Translations under genes and position numbers: made by a program | Origin: a bacterium | Lineage (GTDB): Bacteria; Dependentiae; Babeliae; Babeliales; UASB340 | Length of the DNA stretch: 38,241 nucleotides | Assembly: GCA_030630075.1 (NCBI GenBank) | Contig: DAOVNS010000002.1 | Span: forward strand, 1 to 38,241 | Direction of reading: 5' to 3' | Notes under the pieces: generated by a model | Seen by the model: only the letters and a program-made list of their open reading frames with translations | The model's database searches: none | Told to the model about the DNA's origin: nothing | Shown: positions 1 through 6,732 of the stretch, one piece after another | Position numbering within the stretch: the stretch's first letter is position 1 | How the letters are laid out: each line of letters opens with the position of its first letter

Positions 1-51
1 AAAAAGCGGACGAGAAAAACCTTTTAACAACCTTACCAAAACATACATCTT

Positions 52-657
52 CTAAATACTTTTATAAGCATCAGGGGAAGGCATGACGGGAGCATGAACC
101 CTAATTTTAATTTTGCTGAAAGGAAGCGGAATCTGAAAATGATCCCAACTTTTAGTAAAAGTAAACGCCCATTCGGGTTTGCAATCAACATAAACTAAAG
201 GAACATTCGATTTTGCAGCTAAATATATTGTACCTCGCTGCAACTTAAAAGCAGGACCTCGCGATCCATCACCAACAATCGCTAGACGTTTATTAACATC
301 TATAACATCCAAAGCCTTCCGCACTACCTCAACAGATCTTTTGTATGCAGAACCATAAATGACCTTGAATCCAAACTTTTCGGCCAAAAAGCCCATAATT
401 CTACCATCCCTACTTGGACTCACCACGCAATGACCAACACATTTCTTCTTAAAAAAGAAATATGTTGCAGCTACAATATTTTGATGCCAAAAATAAAAAA
501 CTCCCTCGTTTTTATTAAAATCTTTCTTGTAATCATAATCCAATTGCACTTCCAGGCGATATGTTGAAAACAAAAGCCTTACGTAAAAATAGATGCAATA
601 ACATATTAAATAATTAAAAAACCTACTGTTCTTAATCTTTTTAATTAATTTCTTCAC
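52..657 (-). CDS. DUF374 / lysophospholipid acyltransferase-like protein
   Basis: This looks like a DUF374-family protein, a branch of the membrane-associated acyltransferases (LPLAT-like) that probably modify lipids or lipid A at the inner membrane. An N-terminal hydrophobic segment (about residues 13-32) precedes a conserved FWHQ box near residue 58. A SPSRDGRIMG stretch follows, then a GDGSRGPAFKLQRG segment; these are the family's diagnostic blocks in the right order. The protein is about 200 residues, close to the usual length. The frame is open to a TTG at 660, but GTG at 657 is the better start because a GAGG Shine-Dalgarno lies 7 bases before it. It is transcribed divergently from the hydrolase gene at 829 and has no obvious operon partner inside the window. 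The exact acyl donor and acceptor are not known from sequence. Confidence 0.8.
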   Translation of the reverse strand: MKKLIKKIKNSRFFNYLICYCIYFYVRLLFSTYRLEVQLDYDYKKDFNKNEGVFYFWHQNIVAATYFFFKKKCVGHCVVSPSRDGRIMGFLAEKFGFKVIYGSAYKRSVEVVRKALDVIDVNKRLAIVGDGSRGPAFKLQRGTIYLAAKSNVPLVYVDCKPEWAFTFTKSWDHFQIPLPFSKIKIRVHAPVMPSPDAYKSI

Positions 658-702
658 CAATCACCCTCAAATTCAAACTGATAATAAAATGTCTCATTTA
701 TG

Positions 703-809
703 TAAAATGCTTTATTTTAAGCGAAAAATCTATAAAGTTATAAATTATTAGTTTAAAATAACTCGTGTTAATTTATCGTCAATCATTAGTATCAAAATAA
801 AGCATTTTA
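703..809. repeat. 16-bp inverted repeat spanning a divergent promoter region
   Basis: The arms 703-718 (taaaatgctttatttt) and 794-809 are exact reverse complements, separated by 75 bases of AT-rich DNA. Each gene therefore has the same element, read in its own direction, shortly upstream of its start: about 20 bases before the ATG at 829 and about 45 before the GTG at 657. This symmetry suggests a shared operator or 5'-leader element for the two divergent genes. The function is inferred only from position. Confidence 0.6.
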
Positions 810-828
810 TAAAAGTAAGGATAAATAA

Positions 829-2028
829 ATGATTAAAAAAATAATATTAGCCCTACTTATTCTTATTCAATCAAGTTGCAATCTAACTACAATTAACTGC
901 TGCAAACCAGACATAGAAGAATCAAACGACCTCAGGGAAAACTTTAAACCCGACTATTTAATTACAGAACAAACACCCGAAGATCTTACTGTTTTAAAAG
1001 CCATGAAAGATTTGTTTTTTGAGCCAGATCCCGTACTAAATGCTCAAAATCCAGAAATAACCTGTACATCAGAAAGAGATGTTTATAACAAAGCAATAGA
1101 TAATTATGGAGCACAAGAAGTTATTTTAAGACCCAGCGAGGATCTTAGGCTATCTTCCCTGTATTTTAAAAATCCAAACGCACTTTATAACATAATTTAC
1201 GTCACAGGATATTTTGCAGACGAAACACCAACAGGCAAATGGGCCGCTCCTTTTTGGCCGCTTCATAATGCCGAAGTTGAAAATTCAGAAACTATTCCAG
1301 TAAATATGCTAGTTTTCGACTGGAGAGGTTTTGGATTTAGCGAAGGTCGTCATGATTTTTTAAATAAAGATTTTGGAAGTAATGCATACCCAGACGTTCA
1401 AGCTGCAATTGATTTTATTAGAAAAGACAACGACAAACCATTAGTACTAGTAGGCTTTTGTGCCGGTGCAGCAATGGTAATGCAAACAACCGTTCAGGCA
1501 CAAAAAAATGGTGCCAATGTTGCCGATGCGCTTGTTTTAAACAGCATTTTCACAACATTCGAAGAACAGCTTAAAAAAGCCTACAGTGCTGCGAATAAAC
1601 TCTCACATAAATTTATTCTTGGATCTGGAGTAGTAAACTTATTAGACAAAACACTAAATGGAAGTTTATTTGATCTTAAACCAATCGAAATGATAGAAAA
1701 AATAAATGTGCCATGTCTTTTTGAACACTACGCAGACGATCCTTTTGCTGTTTTAGACGGCGCAATTGAAGTTTACAACAAGGCAAAAGAACTGAACAAA
1801 AACACACGATTTTTGCTTTCTAATTTAGGTCGACACGCTCGAATTCATTCAAAAGTACCATATCAATACAGAAATTTCTTTAATAAATTCTTAATTGATA
1901 GCAAAATCCTTGAAGAAAACTATAATCAAAAATCTCTTTCTAATACAAATAATCCATCTTCATCTCTAACCGAAAACGCCGCTCTAGATATCACTTTAGA
2001 CACCTCGATTGAAAAATCAAATTTCTAA
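829..2028 (+). CDS. Exported alpha/beta hydrolase with a cysteine nucleophile
   Basis: An alpha/beta-hydrolase fold protein of 399 residues. The N-terminus has a short basic start and a hydrophobic stretch ending at a cysteine near residue 17, so it is exported and may be a lipoprotein, although the lipobox (QSSC) is not canonical. The core contains the strand/oxyanion region around residue 125 (YVTGYF), then VFDWRGFGFSEG (163-173). The nucleophile elbow is VGFCAGA (208-214), a G-x-C-x-G in place of G-x-S-x-G, as in dienelactone hydrolase relatives. Candidate acid residues are D303/D304 (YADDPF), and the histidine is H336 or H340 near GRHARIH. The last 40 residues are Ser/Asn-rich and look disordered. 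The substrate is unknown; an esterase or peptidase-like role is possible. Confidence 0.8.
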   Translation: MIKKIILALLILIQSSCNLTTINCCKPDIEESNDLRENFKPDYLITEQTPEDLTVLKAMKDLFFEPDPVLNAQNPEITCTSERDVYNKAIDNYGAQEVILRPSEDLRLSSLYFKNPNALYNIIYVTGYFADETPTGKWAAPFWPLHNAEVENSETIPVNMLVFDWRGFGFSEGRHDFLNKDFGSNAYPDVQAAIDFIRKDNDKPLVLVGFCAGAAMVMQTTVQAQKNGANVADALVLNSIFTTFEEQLKKAYSAANKLSHKFILGSGVVNLLDKTLNGSLFDLKPIEMIEKINVPCLFEHYADDPFAVLDGAIEVYNKAKELNKNTRFLLSNLGRHARIHSKVPYQYRNFFNKFLIDSKILEENYNQKSLSNTNNPSSSLTENAALDITLDTSIEKSNF

Positions 2029-2084
2029 TAACTAGTTTTTTTTAATTTTGTCTGAAATTTTTTTTTAATTTTGCCTTCATATAT

Positions 2085-2115
2085 TTGACAAACAGGGTAC
2101 CACTTTGTCTATAAT
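2085..2115 (+). promoter_or_regulatory. Consensus sigma-70 promoter for the histone-like gene
   Basis: TTGACA at 2085-2090 and TATAAT at 2110-2115 match both consensus hexamers exactly, with a 19-base spacer that is slightly long. The predicted start near 2122 gives a leader of about 80 bases before the ATG at 2204. A strong promoter fits an abundant DNA-binding protein. Confidence 0.75.
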
Positions 2116-2203
2116 TAGATTAGGTAAAGTAGTGTATGTTGGGAATAAAAAAAGGATTAAACTTCTAAGATAATTTCAAAGAAAAATAAAAAAGGAGAAA
2201 AAG

Positions 2204-2653
2204 ATGGCAGTAAAGAAAAAAAAGACAGTAAAGAAAGCTGTTAAAAAGGTTGTAAAGAAAAAGGTAGCTAAGAAAAAAGCTGCTCCTAAGAAAAAAGTAG
2301 TGAAGAAAAAGGCTGTAGCTAAAAAGAAAGTAACCAAGAAAAAAGCCGCTCCTAAAAAAAAGGTAGCCAAGAAGAAAGCTGCTCCTAAGAAAAAAGCCGC
2401 TCCTAAAAAGAAAGTTGCCAAAAAAAAGGTAGCGAAGAAAAAAGCTGCTCCTAAGAAAAAGGTAGCAAAGAAAAAAGCCGCTCCTAAGAAAAAGGTAGCG
2501 AAGAAAAAAGCCGCTCCTAAGAAAAAGGTAGCGAAGAAAAAAGCCGCTAAAAAAAAAGTAGCTAAGAAGAAAAAAGTTGCTAAAAAAGTAAAAAAAGCAG
2601 CTAGAACTCTTAGAGGCAAAATCAGAATGGCTTTAAGACCAAAAAAAAGATAA
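2204..2653 (+). CDS. Lysine-rich histone H1-like DNA-binding protein
   Basis: A 149-residue protein made almost entirely of Lys, Ala, Val and Pro, resembling eukaryotic histone H1 tails and bacterial Hc1/AlgP-type proteins. The body is a run of degenerate blocks KKKAAPKKKVA (11 residues, 33 bases). The C-terminus changes to a distinct ARTLRGKIRMALRPKKR segment that is probably structured or an additional binding patch. A strong Shine-Dalgarno (aaaggag, just before 2200) sets the start. It has its own consensus promoter and terminator, so it is monocistronic. It probably compacts or coats the chromosome; by family analogy (chlamydial histones) it may vary with growth phase. The tandem DNA repeats could expand or contract. 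The equally long open frame on the opposite strand is an artefact of AAG/AAA codons. Confidence 0.85.
   Translation: MAVKKKKTVKKAVKKVVKKKVAKKKAAPKKKVVKKKAVAKKKVTKKKAAPKKKVAKKKAAPKKKAAPKKKVAKKKVAKKKAAPKKKVAKKKAAPKKKVAKKKAAPKKKVAKKKAAKKKVAKKKKVAKKVKKAARTLRGKIRMALRPKKR
2343..2555 (+). repeat. In-frame tandem repeats in the histone-like gene
   Basis: Blocks of about 33 bases encoding Lys3-Ala2-Pro-Lys3-Val-Ala follow one another with small changes; the copies from about 2440 to 2540 are nearly identical. Low complexity of this kind is prone to slippage, so copy number may differ between strains. Confidence 0.7.
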
Positions 2654-2678
2654 TTATTTAAATATAATTACTTAAAAC

Positions 2679-2722
2679 AACCAAAAAAAGTGATTCTTGA
2701 TCAAGAATCACTTTTTTTGGTT
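2679..2722. terminator. Perfect palindromic terminator
   Basis: A 44-base perfect palindrome centred between 2700 and 2701: the arm aaccaaaaaaagtgattctt continues to the centre and is mirrored exactly. A-rich and T-rich outer arms make it a bidirectional rho-independent terminator in form. It closes the histone-like transcription unit. Confidence 0.85.
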
Positions 2723-2818
2723 TAAACCTCTCAAATCTTTACAAACTAAGCCATAGCTATAAAATATTCATTATAAGACTAATAAAACACTCAAATATAC
2801 TCGATGGAACAATAAACA

Positions 2819-3295
2819 ATGAAACACTCTCTAAAAACAGGCCTAGGATTTGGTATAACTTCAGGAATAACAACCATACTCGGTTTAATTGTTGGTTTAA
2901 ATGCAGGAACATACTCAAGACTTGCAATACTTGGTGGAATACTAACAATTGCTATTGCAGATTCTTTTTCTGACGCCTTAGGCGTTCACGTCGCAAAAGA
3001 ATTCGAAAACAAAACCTCAACTAGAGAAATTTGGGAATCAACAATCGCAACATTTTTATCAAAATTTTTCATGGCAATACTTTTTGCAATTCCAATTTTT
3101 ATATTCCCTCTTGCGTTTGCAATAAAACTTGATCTTGTGCTAGGTATTTTATTGCTTGGAACATTTAGCTACATAATCGCAAGAGAAATAAAAGCTAAGC
3201 CCATCCTTATTATTGGCGAACATATCTTGATAGCAACATTTGTAATAATCGCCTCTCAGCTTATTGGAACTTTAGTTAGATACGTATTTGCCTAA
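2819..3295 (+). CDS. VIT1/CCC1-like small membrane transporter
   Basis: A 158-residue membrane protein with about four or five hydrophobic helices. The segment GGILTIAIADSFSDALGVHV (residues 40-59) resembles the first signature of VIT/CCC1 iron-manganese transporters, in which a polar and acidic helix lines the metal path. It is shorter than typical family members (over 200 residues) and lacks the long cytosolic metal-binding insertion, like the short archaeal and bacterial relatives. Divalent metal transport is therefore a reasonable but unproven role. ATG at 2819 is the start; an ATG at 2804 is in the same frame but hits TAA after three codons. Its stop overlaps the convergent upp stop by four bases. 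Confidence 0.6.
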   Translation: MKHSLKTGLGFGITSGITTILGLIVGLNAGTYSRLAILGGILTIAIADSFSDALGVHVAKEFENKTSTREIWESTIATFLSKFFMAILFAIPIFIFPLAFAIKLDLVLGILLLGTFSYIIAREIKAKPILIIGEHILIATFVIIASQLIGTLVRYVFA

Positions 3296-3894
3296 AGAGT
3301 TCCAAAATATCTGTCACCAAAATCTCCCAAACCAGGAACTATGAATTTATCTTTATTTAATTCTTTATCCTTATGTACGTAAATAATTCTTACATCAGGA
3401 TATTGTTTTTGTATTTTTTCTACGCCTTCACTTGCACAAATAACCGCAACAAAGATAATCTTATTTTCGCGTACTCCAGCTGCCTTTAATATCTCAATTG
3501 CTTTTGAACCACTGCCACCGGTTGCAATCATAGGATCTAAAATTATTACATCATCTGAATTAGAAATTTTGGGTAAATTATTATAATAAACTTGAGCAAC
3601 AGCAGTTTTTTCATCTCTTCTTAAACCTAAAAAACCTACTTTTGCATCTTCATAGAATTTTAAAAATGAAGGAAGCAACGATAATGCAGCACGCAATATC
3701 GGAACCAAGACTATATTGTTTTTAAATTTAACTCCTTCTGTTTTTTCAATAGGAGTATTAATACTGATTTTTTCTTTTTCTAAGAATTGCGATGCTTCAT
3801 CAGCTAAAACTAAAGCTAGTTTTTCTGCAGAGTTTCTAAAATTAACAATTCCAGTGTGTTTATCTCTCAATATTGTTAATAAACTTTCTTTCAT
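3292..3894 (-). CDS. upp: Uracil phosphoribosyltransferase
   Basis: Converts uracil plus PRPP to UMP in the cytosol, a pyrimidine salvage step. The PRPP-binding loop ILDPMIATGGSGSKAIE and the C-terminal GLGDFGDRYFGT motif that contacts uracil are both intact, and the length (200 residues) is normal. The frame opens at a GTG (3900), but ATG at 3894 lies six bases after a perfect AGGAGG (3906-3901), so that start was chosen. It lies 26 bases downstream of trpS on the same strand and is probably cotranscribed with it. Together with the absence of pyrimidine biosynthesis genes here, it points to scavenging of host nucleobases. Confidence 0.95.
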   Translation of the reverse strand: MKESLLTILRDKHTGIVNFRNSAEKLALVLADEASQFLEKEKISINTPIEKTEGVKFKNNIVLVPILRAALSLLPSFLKFYEDAKVGFLGLRRDEKTAVAQVYYNNLPKISNSDDVIILDPMIATGGSGSKAIEILKAAGVRENKIIFVAVICASEGVEKIQKQYPDVRIIYVHKDKELNKDKFIVPGLGDFGDRYFGTL

Positions 3895-3920
3895 TACCAC
3901 CCTCCTATAATAAAAATAAC

Positions 3921-4904
3921 TTATTTAAAATATTTAAAACCAACTAGCTCATTAACTTGTTCCATTGTTTTTTGTGCAACCAGGTTAGCTTTTTTAGCAC
4001 CATTGGCTAAAACTTTTTCTAATTCATCTGGCTTACTCATCCATTCAAAATATTTTTCTCTTATTGGTTTTAACACTTTGTTCATATTTTCGAACAATCT
4101 TTTTTTACATTCTATGCAACCAATTTTTGCATTCCTGCATCCACCTTCAACCCAATCTAAATCTTCGCGGGAAGAAAACAATTTATGCAAAGAATAAATA
4201 TTACAGATATCAGGATTACCTGGATCACTTTTTCTTTTTCGTGCAGGATCAGTCATTGCAACAGACAGTTTTTTCCAGATAGACTCTTCGCTTTCAGTAA
4301 GTCCAATATAATTATTTAAGCTTTTACTCATTTTTGCAGAACCATCTAAACCAACAACTTTTGTTATTTTGGTATGAAGAGTTTTGGGTTCAATAAAAAT
4401 AGATTTATAAGCATTATTAAATTTTCTAGCAAGCGTTCTTGTTAATTCCAAGTGTTGAGCCTGATCAACTCCAACAGGCACAAGATCAGCTTTGTAAATT
4501 AAAACATCCGCACCTTGTAGCGTTGGATAAGCAAGAAGACCCAAGCTTGCACTTGCAGGATCTTTTTTAGCTTTTTCCTTAAACTGAATCATTCTTTCCA
4601 TCTCGCCGACAGGACTTAAGCAACTTAAAATCCAAAAAAGTTCTGTATGGGCAGGAACATCTGATTGTACAAAAATAGTACTTTTTTCTGGATCAAGACC
4701 AACTGATAATAAAATCGCAGAAAGTTCTAAAGTATGTTGTCTTAATTTTTCACCATCTTGAGGAAGTGTAATTGCGTGTTGATTTGCTATAAAATAAAAA
4801 CACTCATTTCCTTCGTTTTGAAGTTTTATCCAATTTATGAATGCTCCAAAATAATTTCCTAAATGAGGGATTCCCGTCGGCTGAATACCAGAAACTACAC
4901 GCAT
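3921..4904 (-). CDS. trpS: Tryptophanyl-tRNA synthetase
   Basis: A class I aminoacyl-tRNA synthetase charging tRNA-Trp. It starts MRVVSGIQPTGIPHLGNYFG, in which PHLGN is the HIGH-type ATP-binding motif. The KMSKS loop appears as SAKMSKSLNNYIG, with the expected spacing, and the length of 327 residues is typical. A cysteine-rich patch (CRNAKIGCIECKK) around residue 260 fits the region seen in several bacterial TrpRS. The Shine-Dalgarno gagga precedes ATG at 4904. It forms the first gene of a trpS-upp unit, and its upstream region holds the palindromic repeat at 4955-5082. Confidence 0.95.
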   Translation of the reverse strand: MRVVSGIQPTGIPHLGNYFGAFINWIKLQNEGNECFYFIANQHAITLPQDGEKLRQHTLELSAILLSVGLDPEKSTIFVQSDVPAHTELFWILSCLSPVGEMERMIQFKEKAKKDPASASLGLLAYPTLQGADVLIYKADLVPVGVDQAQHLELTRTLARKFNNAYKSIFIEPKTLHTKITKVVGLDGSAKMSKSLNNYIGLTESEESIWKKLSVAMTDPARKRKSDPGNPDICNIYSLHKLFSSREDLDWVEGGCRNAKIGCIECKKRLFENMNKVLKPIREKYFEWMSKPDELEKVLANGAKKANLVAQKTMEQVNELVGFKYFK

Positions 4905-4954
4905 TGCTTTATCCTCTATAAAAAATAATTAATAACAAAATTTTTGAAACAAGA

Positions 4955-5082
4955 CTTTGTCATCCTGAACTTGTTTCAGGATCTATACAACTTAACTTAA
5001 ATATACTATGAAACTTCACATTGTTTATATTTTTTCAAGTAAAGCAAATAATAGATCCTGAAACAAGTTCAGGATAACAAAG
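4955..5082. repeat. Nested palindromic repeat element (inverted pair)
   Basis: Arms 4962-4985 and 5052-5075 (24 bases, starting atcctgaacttgtttcagga) are exact reverse complements. With one mismatch the match extends outward to 4955 and 5082 through ctttgt/acaaag. Each arm is itself a smaller hairpin (cctgaa...ttcagg). The whole could fold into a long cruciform or a hairpin with a loop of about 66 bases. It is richer in GC than its surroundings and sits between the divergent trpS and the membrane-protein gene. It looks like a dispersed non-coding repeat or miniature mobile element. Confidence 0.75.
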
Positions 5083-5151
5083 AACAAAAAACAAGTTTAT
5101 TTAATTCATGTTAAATTATTGTATACAAATTTAAATTATTTAAGGAGCAAA

Positions 5152-5604
5152 ATGATTGCCTTATTTTTATTTTTCATATCCGATCTAATACTTTTCAACT
5201 TATTAAAAAAATGGATAATATTCTCACTTCTTGGTTACTTTATAACTCTGCAAATATATGTAAAAAATAAAAACCGATTCTCCTTTGAATATTTTTATAT
5301 ACCGCTGTTTTTACTTTTACTGCAGGATCAATTGTTAAATGAAAGAGTTGGAATATCACTAATTTATTTAATTCCTTTAGTTGTTTTTTGCCAAAAATCT
5401 CACTTTTTCCTTAATATATCTAAAAAAAGCCTCTGTTTAATTGTTTTTTTTATCGTATTATTATCACAAGATATTGTTATAAAAAGGCTAATATTAGGGC
5501 AAAATATAACCTTTTATTCGACTCTTATTAAAATATCCATTAATCTGTTAATAGAATATATAGTTCTATTAGGTATGTGGGGCAATCGCTCTTTAGTAAA
5601 ATAA
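5152..5604 (+). CDS. Small polytopic membrane protein overlapping rnpB
   Basis: A 150-residue, very hydrophobic protein with about five predicted transmembrane helices and a basic loop near residues 35-45. I do not recognise a family with certainty; size and topology are compatible with MreD-like rod-shape proteins, but no motif settles this. The start at 5152 follows a good AAGGAG (5142-5147); an upstream ATG at 5119 in the same frame has no comparable site. The last 14 or so codons (VLLGMWGNRSLVK) lie inside the RNase P RNA gene, so its C-terminus is constrained by the RNA. Function unknown. Confidence 0.6.
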   Translation: MIALFLFFISDLILFNLLKKWIIFSLLGYFITLQIYVKNKNRFSFEYFYIPLFLLLLQDQLLNERVGISLIYLIPLVVFCQKSHFFLNISKKSLCLIVFFIVLLSQDIVIKRLILGQNITFYSTLIKISINLLIEYIVLLGMWGNRSLVK

Positions 5605-5970
5605 AGAGAGGAAAGTCCGGACTCCAAATAGGAAGGATGCCTTACAAGATGAGTTTCACACTCGCGTGTGATAAACACTCGTGTTATTAACACATCAAGT
5701 AAGGGAGGTGTAAACCTACGGAATAGTGCCACAGAAAATAAACCGCCTAATTTGTTTCATTATAAATTTGGTAAGGGTGAAAACGTGTGGTAAGAGCACA
5801 CGCATAATTGCAGCAATGTAATTGTGAGGCAAACCCCATCCGGAGCAAGACAAAATATGTAGACTACAAATTACCTATTTTTTGTCTGCGGGTATGTCGC
5901 AAAGATAGATGGTTGCCACTTTATTAAAATAAAGTACAAAATCCGGCTTACAAGCAAACCTAATAGAACT
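5562..5970 (+). ncRNA. rnpB: RNase P RNA, bacterial type A
   Basis: The catalytic RNA that trims tRNA 5' leaders. Conserved blocks occur in order: gaggaaagtccggactcc (about 5608-5625), acagaaa...accgcc (near 5732-5748), ggtaagggtgaaa (5770s), ggtaagagcacacgc (near 5799), and ggcaaaccccatccggagca (near 5829). The closing P4 strand acaaaatccggcttaca is at about 5936-5952. P1 is a perfect 13-base-pair helix: 5562-5574 with 5958-5970, which fixes both ends. A T-run follows at 5971-5980. P3 is a simple short hairpin (ctcttta/taaagag). The gene begins inside the coding region at 5152-5604, so its promoter probably lies within that gene; a weak candidate is TAGAAT at 5552-5557. Confidence 0.97.
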
Positions 5971-5981
5971 TATTTTTTTTA
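5971..5981 (+). terminator. T-run terminator after rnpB P1 helix
   Basis: The stretch tatttttttt immediately follows the 3' strand of P1, so the P1 end or nearby 3' structure plus the U-tract would act as an intrinsic terminator. The P1 helix closes over the whole RNA, so efficiency is uncertain. Confidence 0.45.
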
Positions 5982-5984
5982 CAC

Positions 5985-6026
5985 AAATGACGAGTCATAA
6001 ATGACAAGTCATAAATGGCGAGTCAT
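5985..6026 (+). repeat. Three 14-bp tandem repeats at a gene start
   Basis: Units 5985-5998, 5999-6012 and 6013-6026 follow the pattern aaatgacgagtcat with one or two changes. Each unit contains an ATG and small inverted arms (atgac/gtcat). Because 14 is not a multiple of three, successive ATGs lie in different frames: 5987 hits TGA quickly, while 6001 is in frame with the PASTA protein. The array lies between rnpB and that protein's start. Confidence 0.75.
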
Positions 6027-6732
6027 GAAAATAAAAAAACTTATTAATTTTCTTTGGATTCTACCTTTTTTCTCATTTCTTCTTGGTTATTGTGTAATTT
6101 ACATGGTCACACAAAAACAACAAATTTATTCTCCAAATGTTATTGGAAAAAACATACAAAATTGTATAACAATTGCATCAGAAAAAGGCCTTGCCATAAA
6201 ACAACTCCGACAACAAGAAGATCCCGATCTTCCAGAAGGCACAATTTTAGATCAAATTCCAAAACCACAAAGTGCGATGAGAGCAAATCAATATTTATTA
6301 CTTACTGTTTCTAAAAAGCCAAAAGGAATTTTGGCACCCGATTTTTTTGGACAAAATCAAAAAATAATTACTTCTGCTTCTTCTAAACAAGGAATTAATT
6401 CAAAAATATTTTGGTTAAAAAGTATTTATCCAATCAACACTTGTTTTGCGCAATATCCCGAATCAAACCAAGAATTGGACAAAAGTAGAAAAGTTATAAC
6501 CTATTTTTCTTCTGGAAATCAGACTTTATATATTGTTCCAGACTTAAAAGGTTTACCTTTTTCTGAAGTTAAAAACGCATTAGAAAAAGAAAATATAAAA
6601 CTTGAAGTTTTTTATAGTAAAAAAGAAAATGAACCCGAATCAACTGATAAAACAAAAATAATTGATCAAAAACCAATGCCTGGTTCTATTGTAGATCTTA
6701 GTAAAACTTTATTTATGCAACTTCAGGTTTAA
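6025..6732 (+). CDS. Membrane-anchored PASTA-domain protein
   Basis: A 235-residue protein with one N-terminal transmembrane segment (about residues 6-30) followed by extracytoplasmic PASTA repeats. The first (about residues 38-100) has the typical pattern: SPNVIGKNIQNCITIASEKGL, then DPDLPEGTILDQIPKPQ and a final LLLTVSKKP. The last is at about 172-235 (VPDLKGLPFSEVKNALEKENI, then IIDQKPMPGS). A more divergent region between them may be a third copy. PASTA domains bind peptidoglycan fragments and usually follow a Ser/Thr kinase or a penicillin-binding protein; here no catalytic domain is attached. ATG at 6025 is preferred since it starts with a normal MKIKK signal-anchor; ATG at 6001 inside the tandem repeats would add eight residues. 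The 3' end overlaps the convergent permease by 20 bases. Confidence 0.8.
   Translation: MKIKKLINFLWILPFFSFLLGYCVIYMVTQKQQIYSPNVIGKNIQNCITIASEKGLAIKQLRQQEDPDLPEGTILDQIPKPQSAMRANQYLLLTVSKKPKGILAPDFFGQNQKIITSASSKQGINSKIFWLKSIYPINTCFAQYPESNQELDKSRKVITYFSSGNQTLYIVPDLKGLPFSEVKNALEKENIKLEVFYSKKENEPESTDKTKIIDQKPMPGSIVDLSKTLFMQLQV

Noticed and set aside
2176..2619. Long open frame on the minus strand opposite the histone-like gene, rich in Phe, Ala and Thr
   Set aside because: It is the complement of repetitive AAG/AAA codons, which cannot form stops on the other strand. The plus frame has the promoter, ribosome site and terminator.
4905..5118. Possible CRISPR unit because of repeated sequence
   Set aside because: The copies are inverted, not direct, and there is only one pair without regularly spaced spacers.
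5514..5732. Short minus-strand open frame across rnpB
   Set aside because: It lies over the conserved RNase P RNA, has no ribosome site and resembles no protein.
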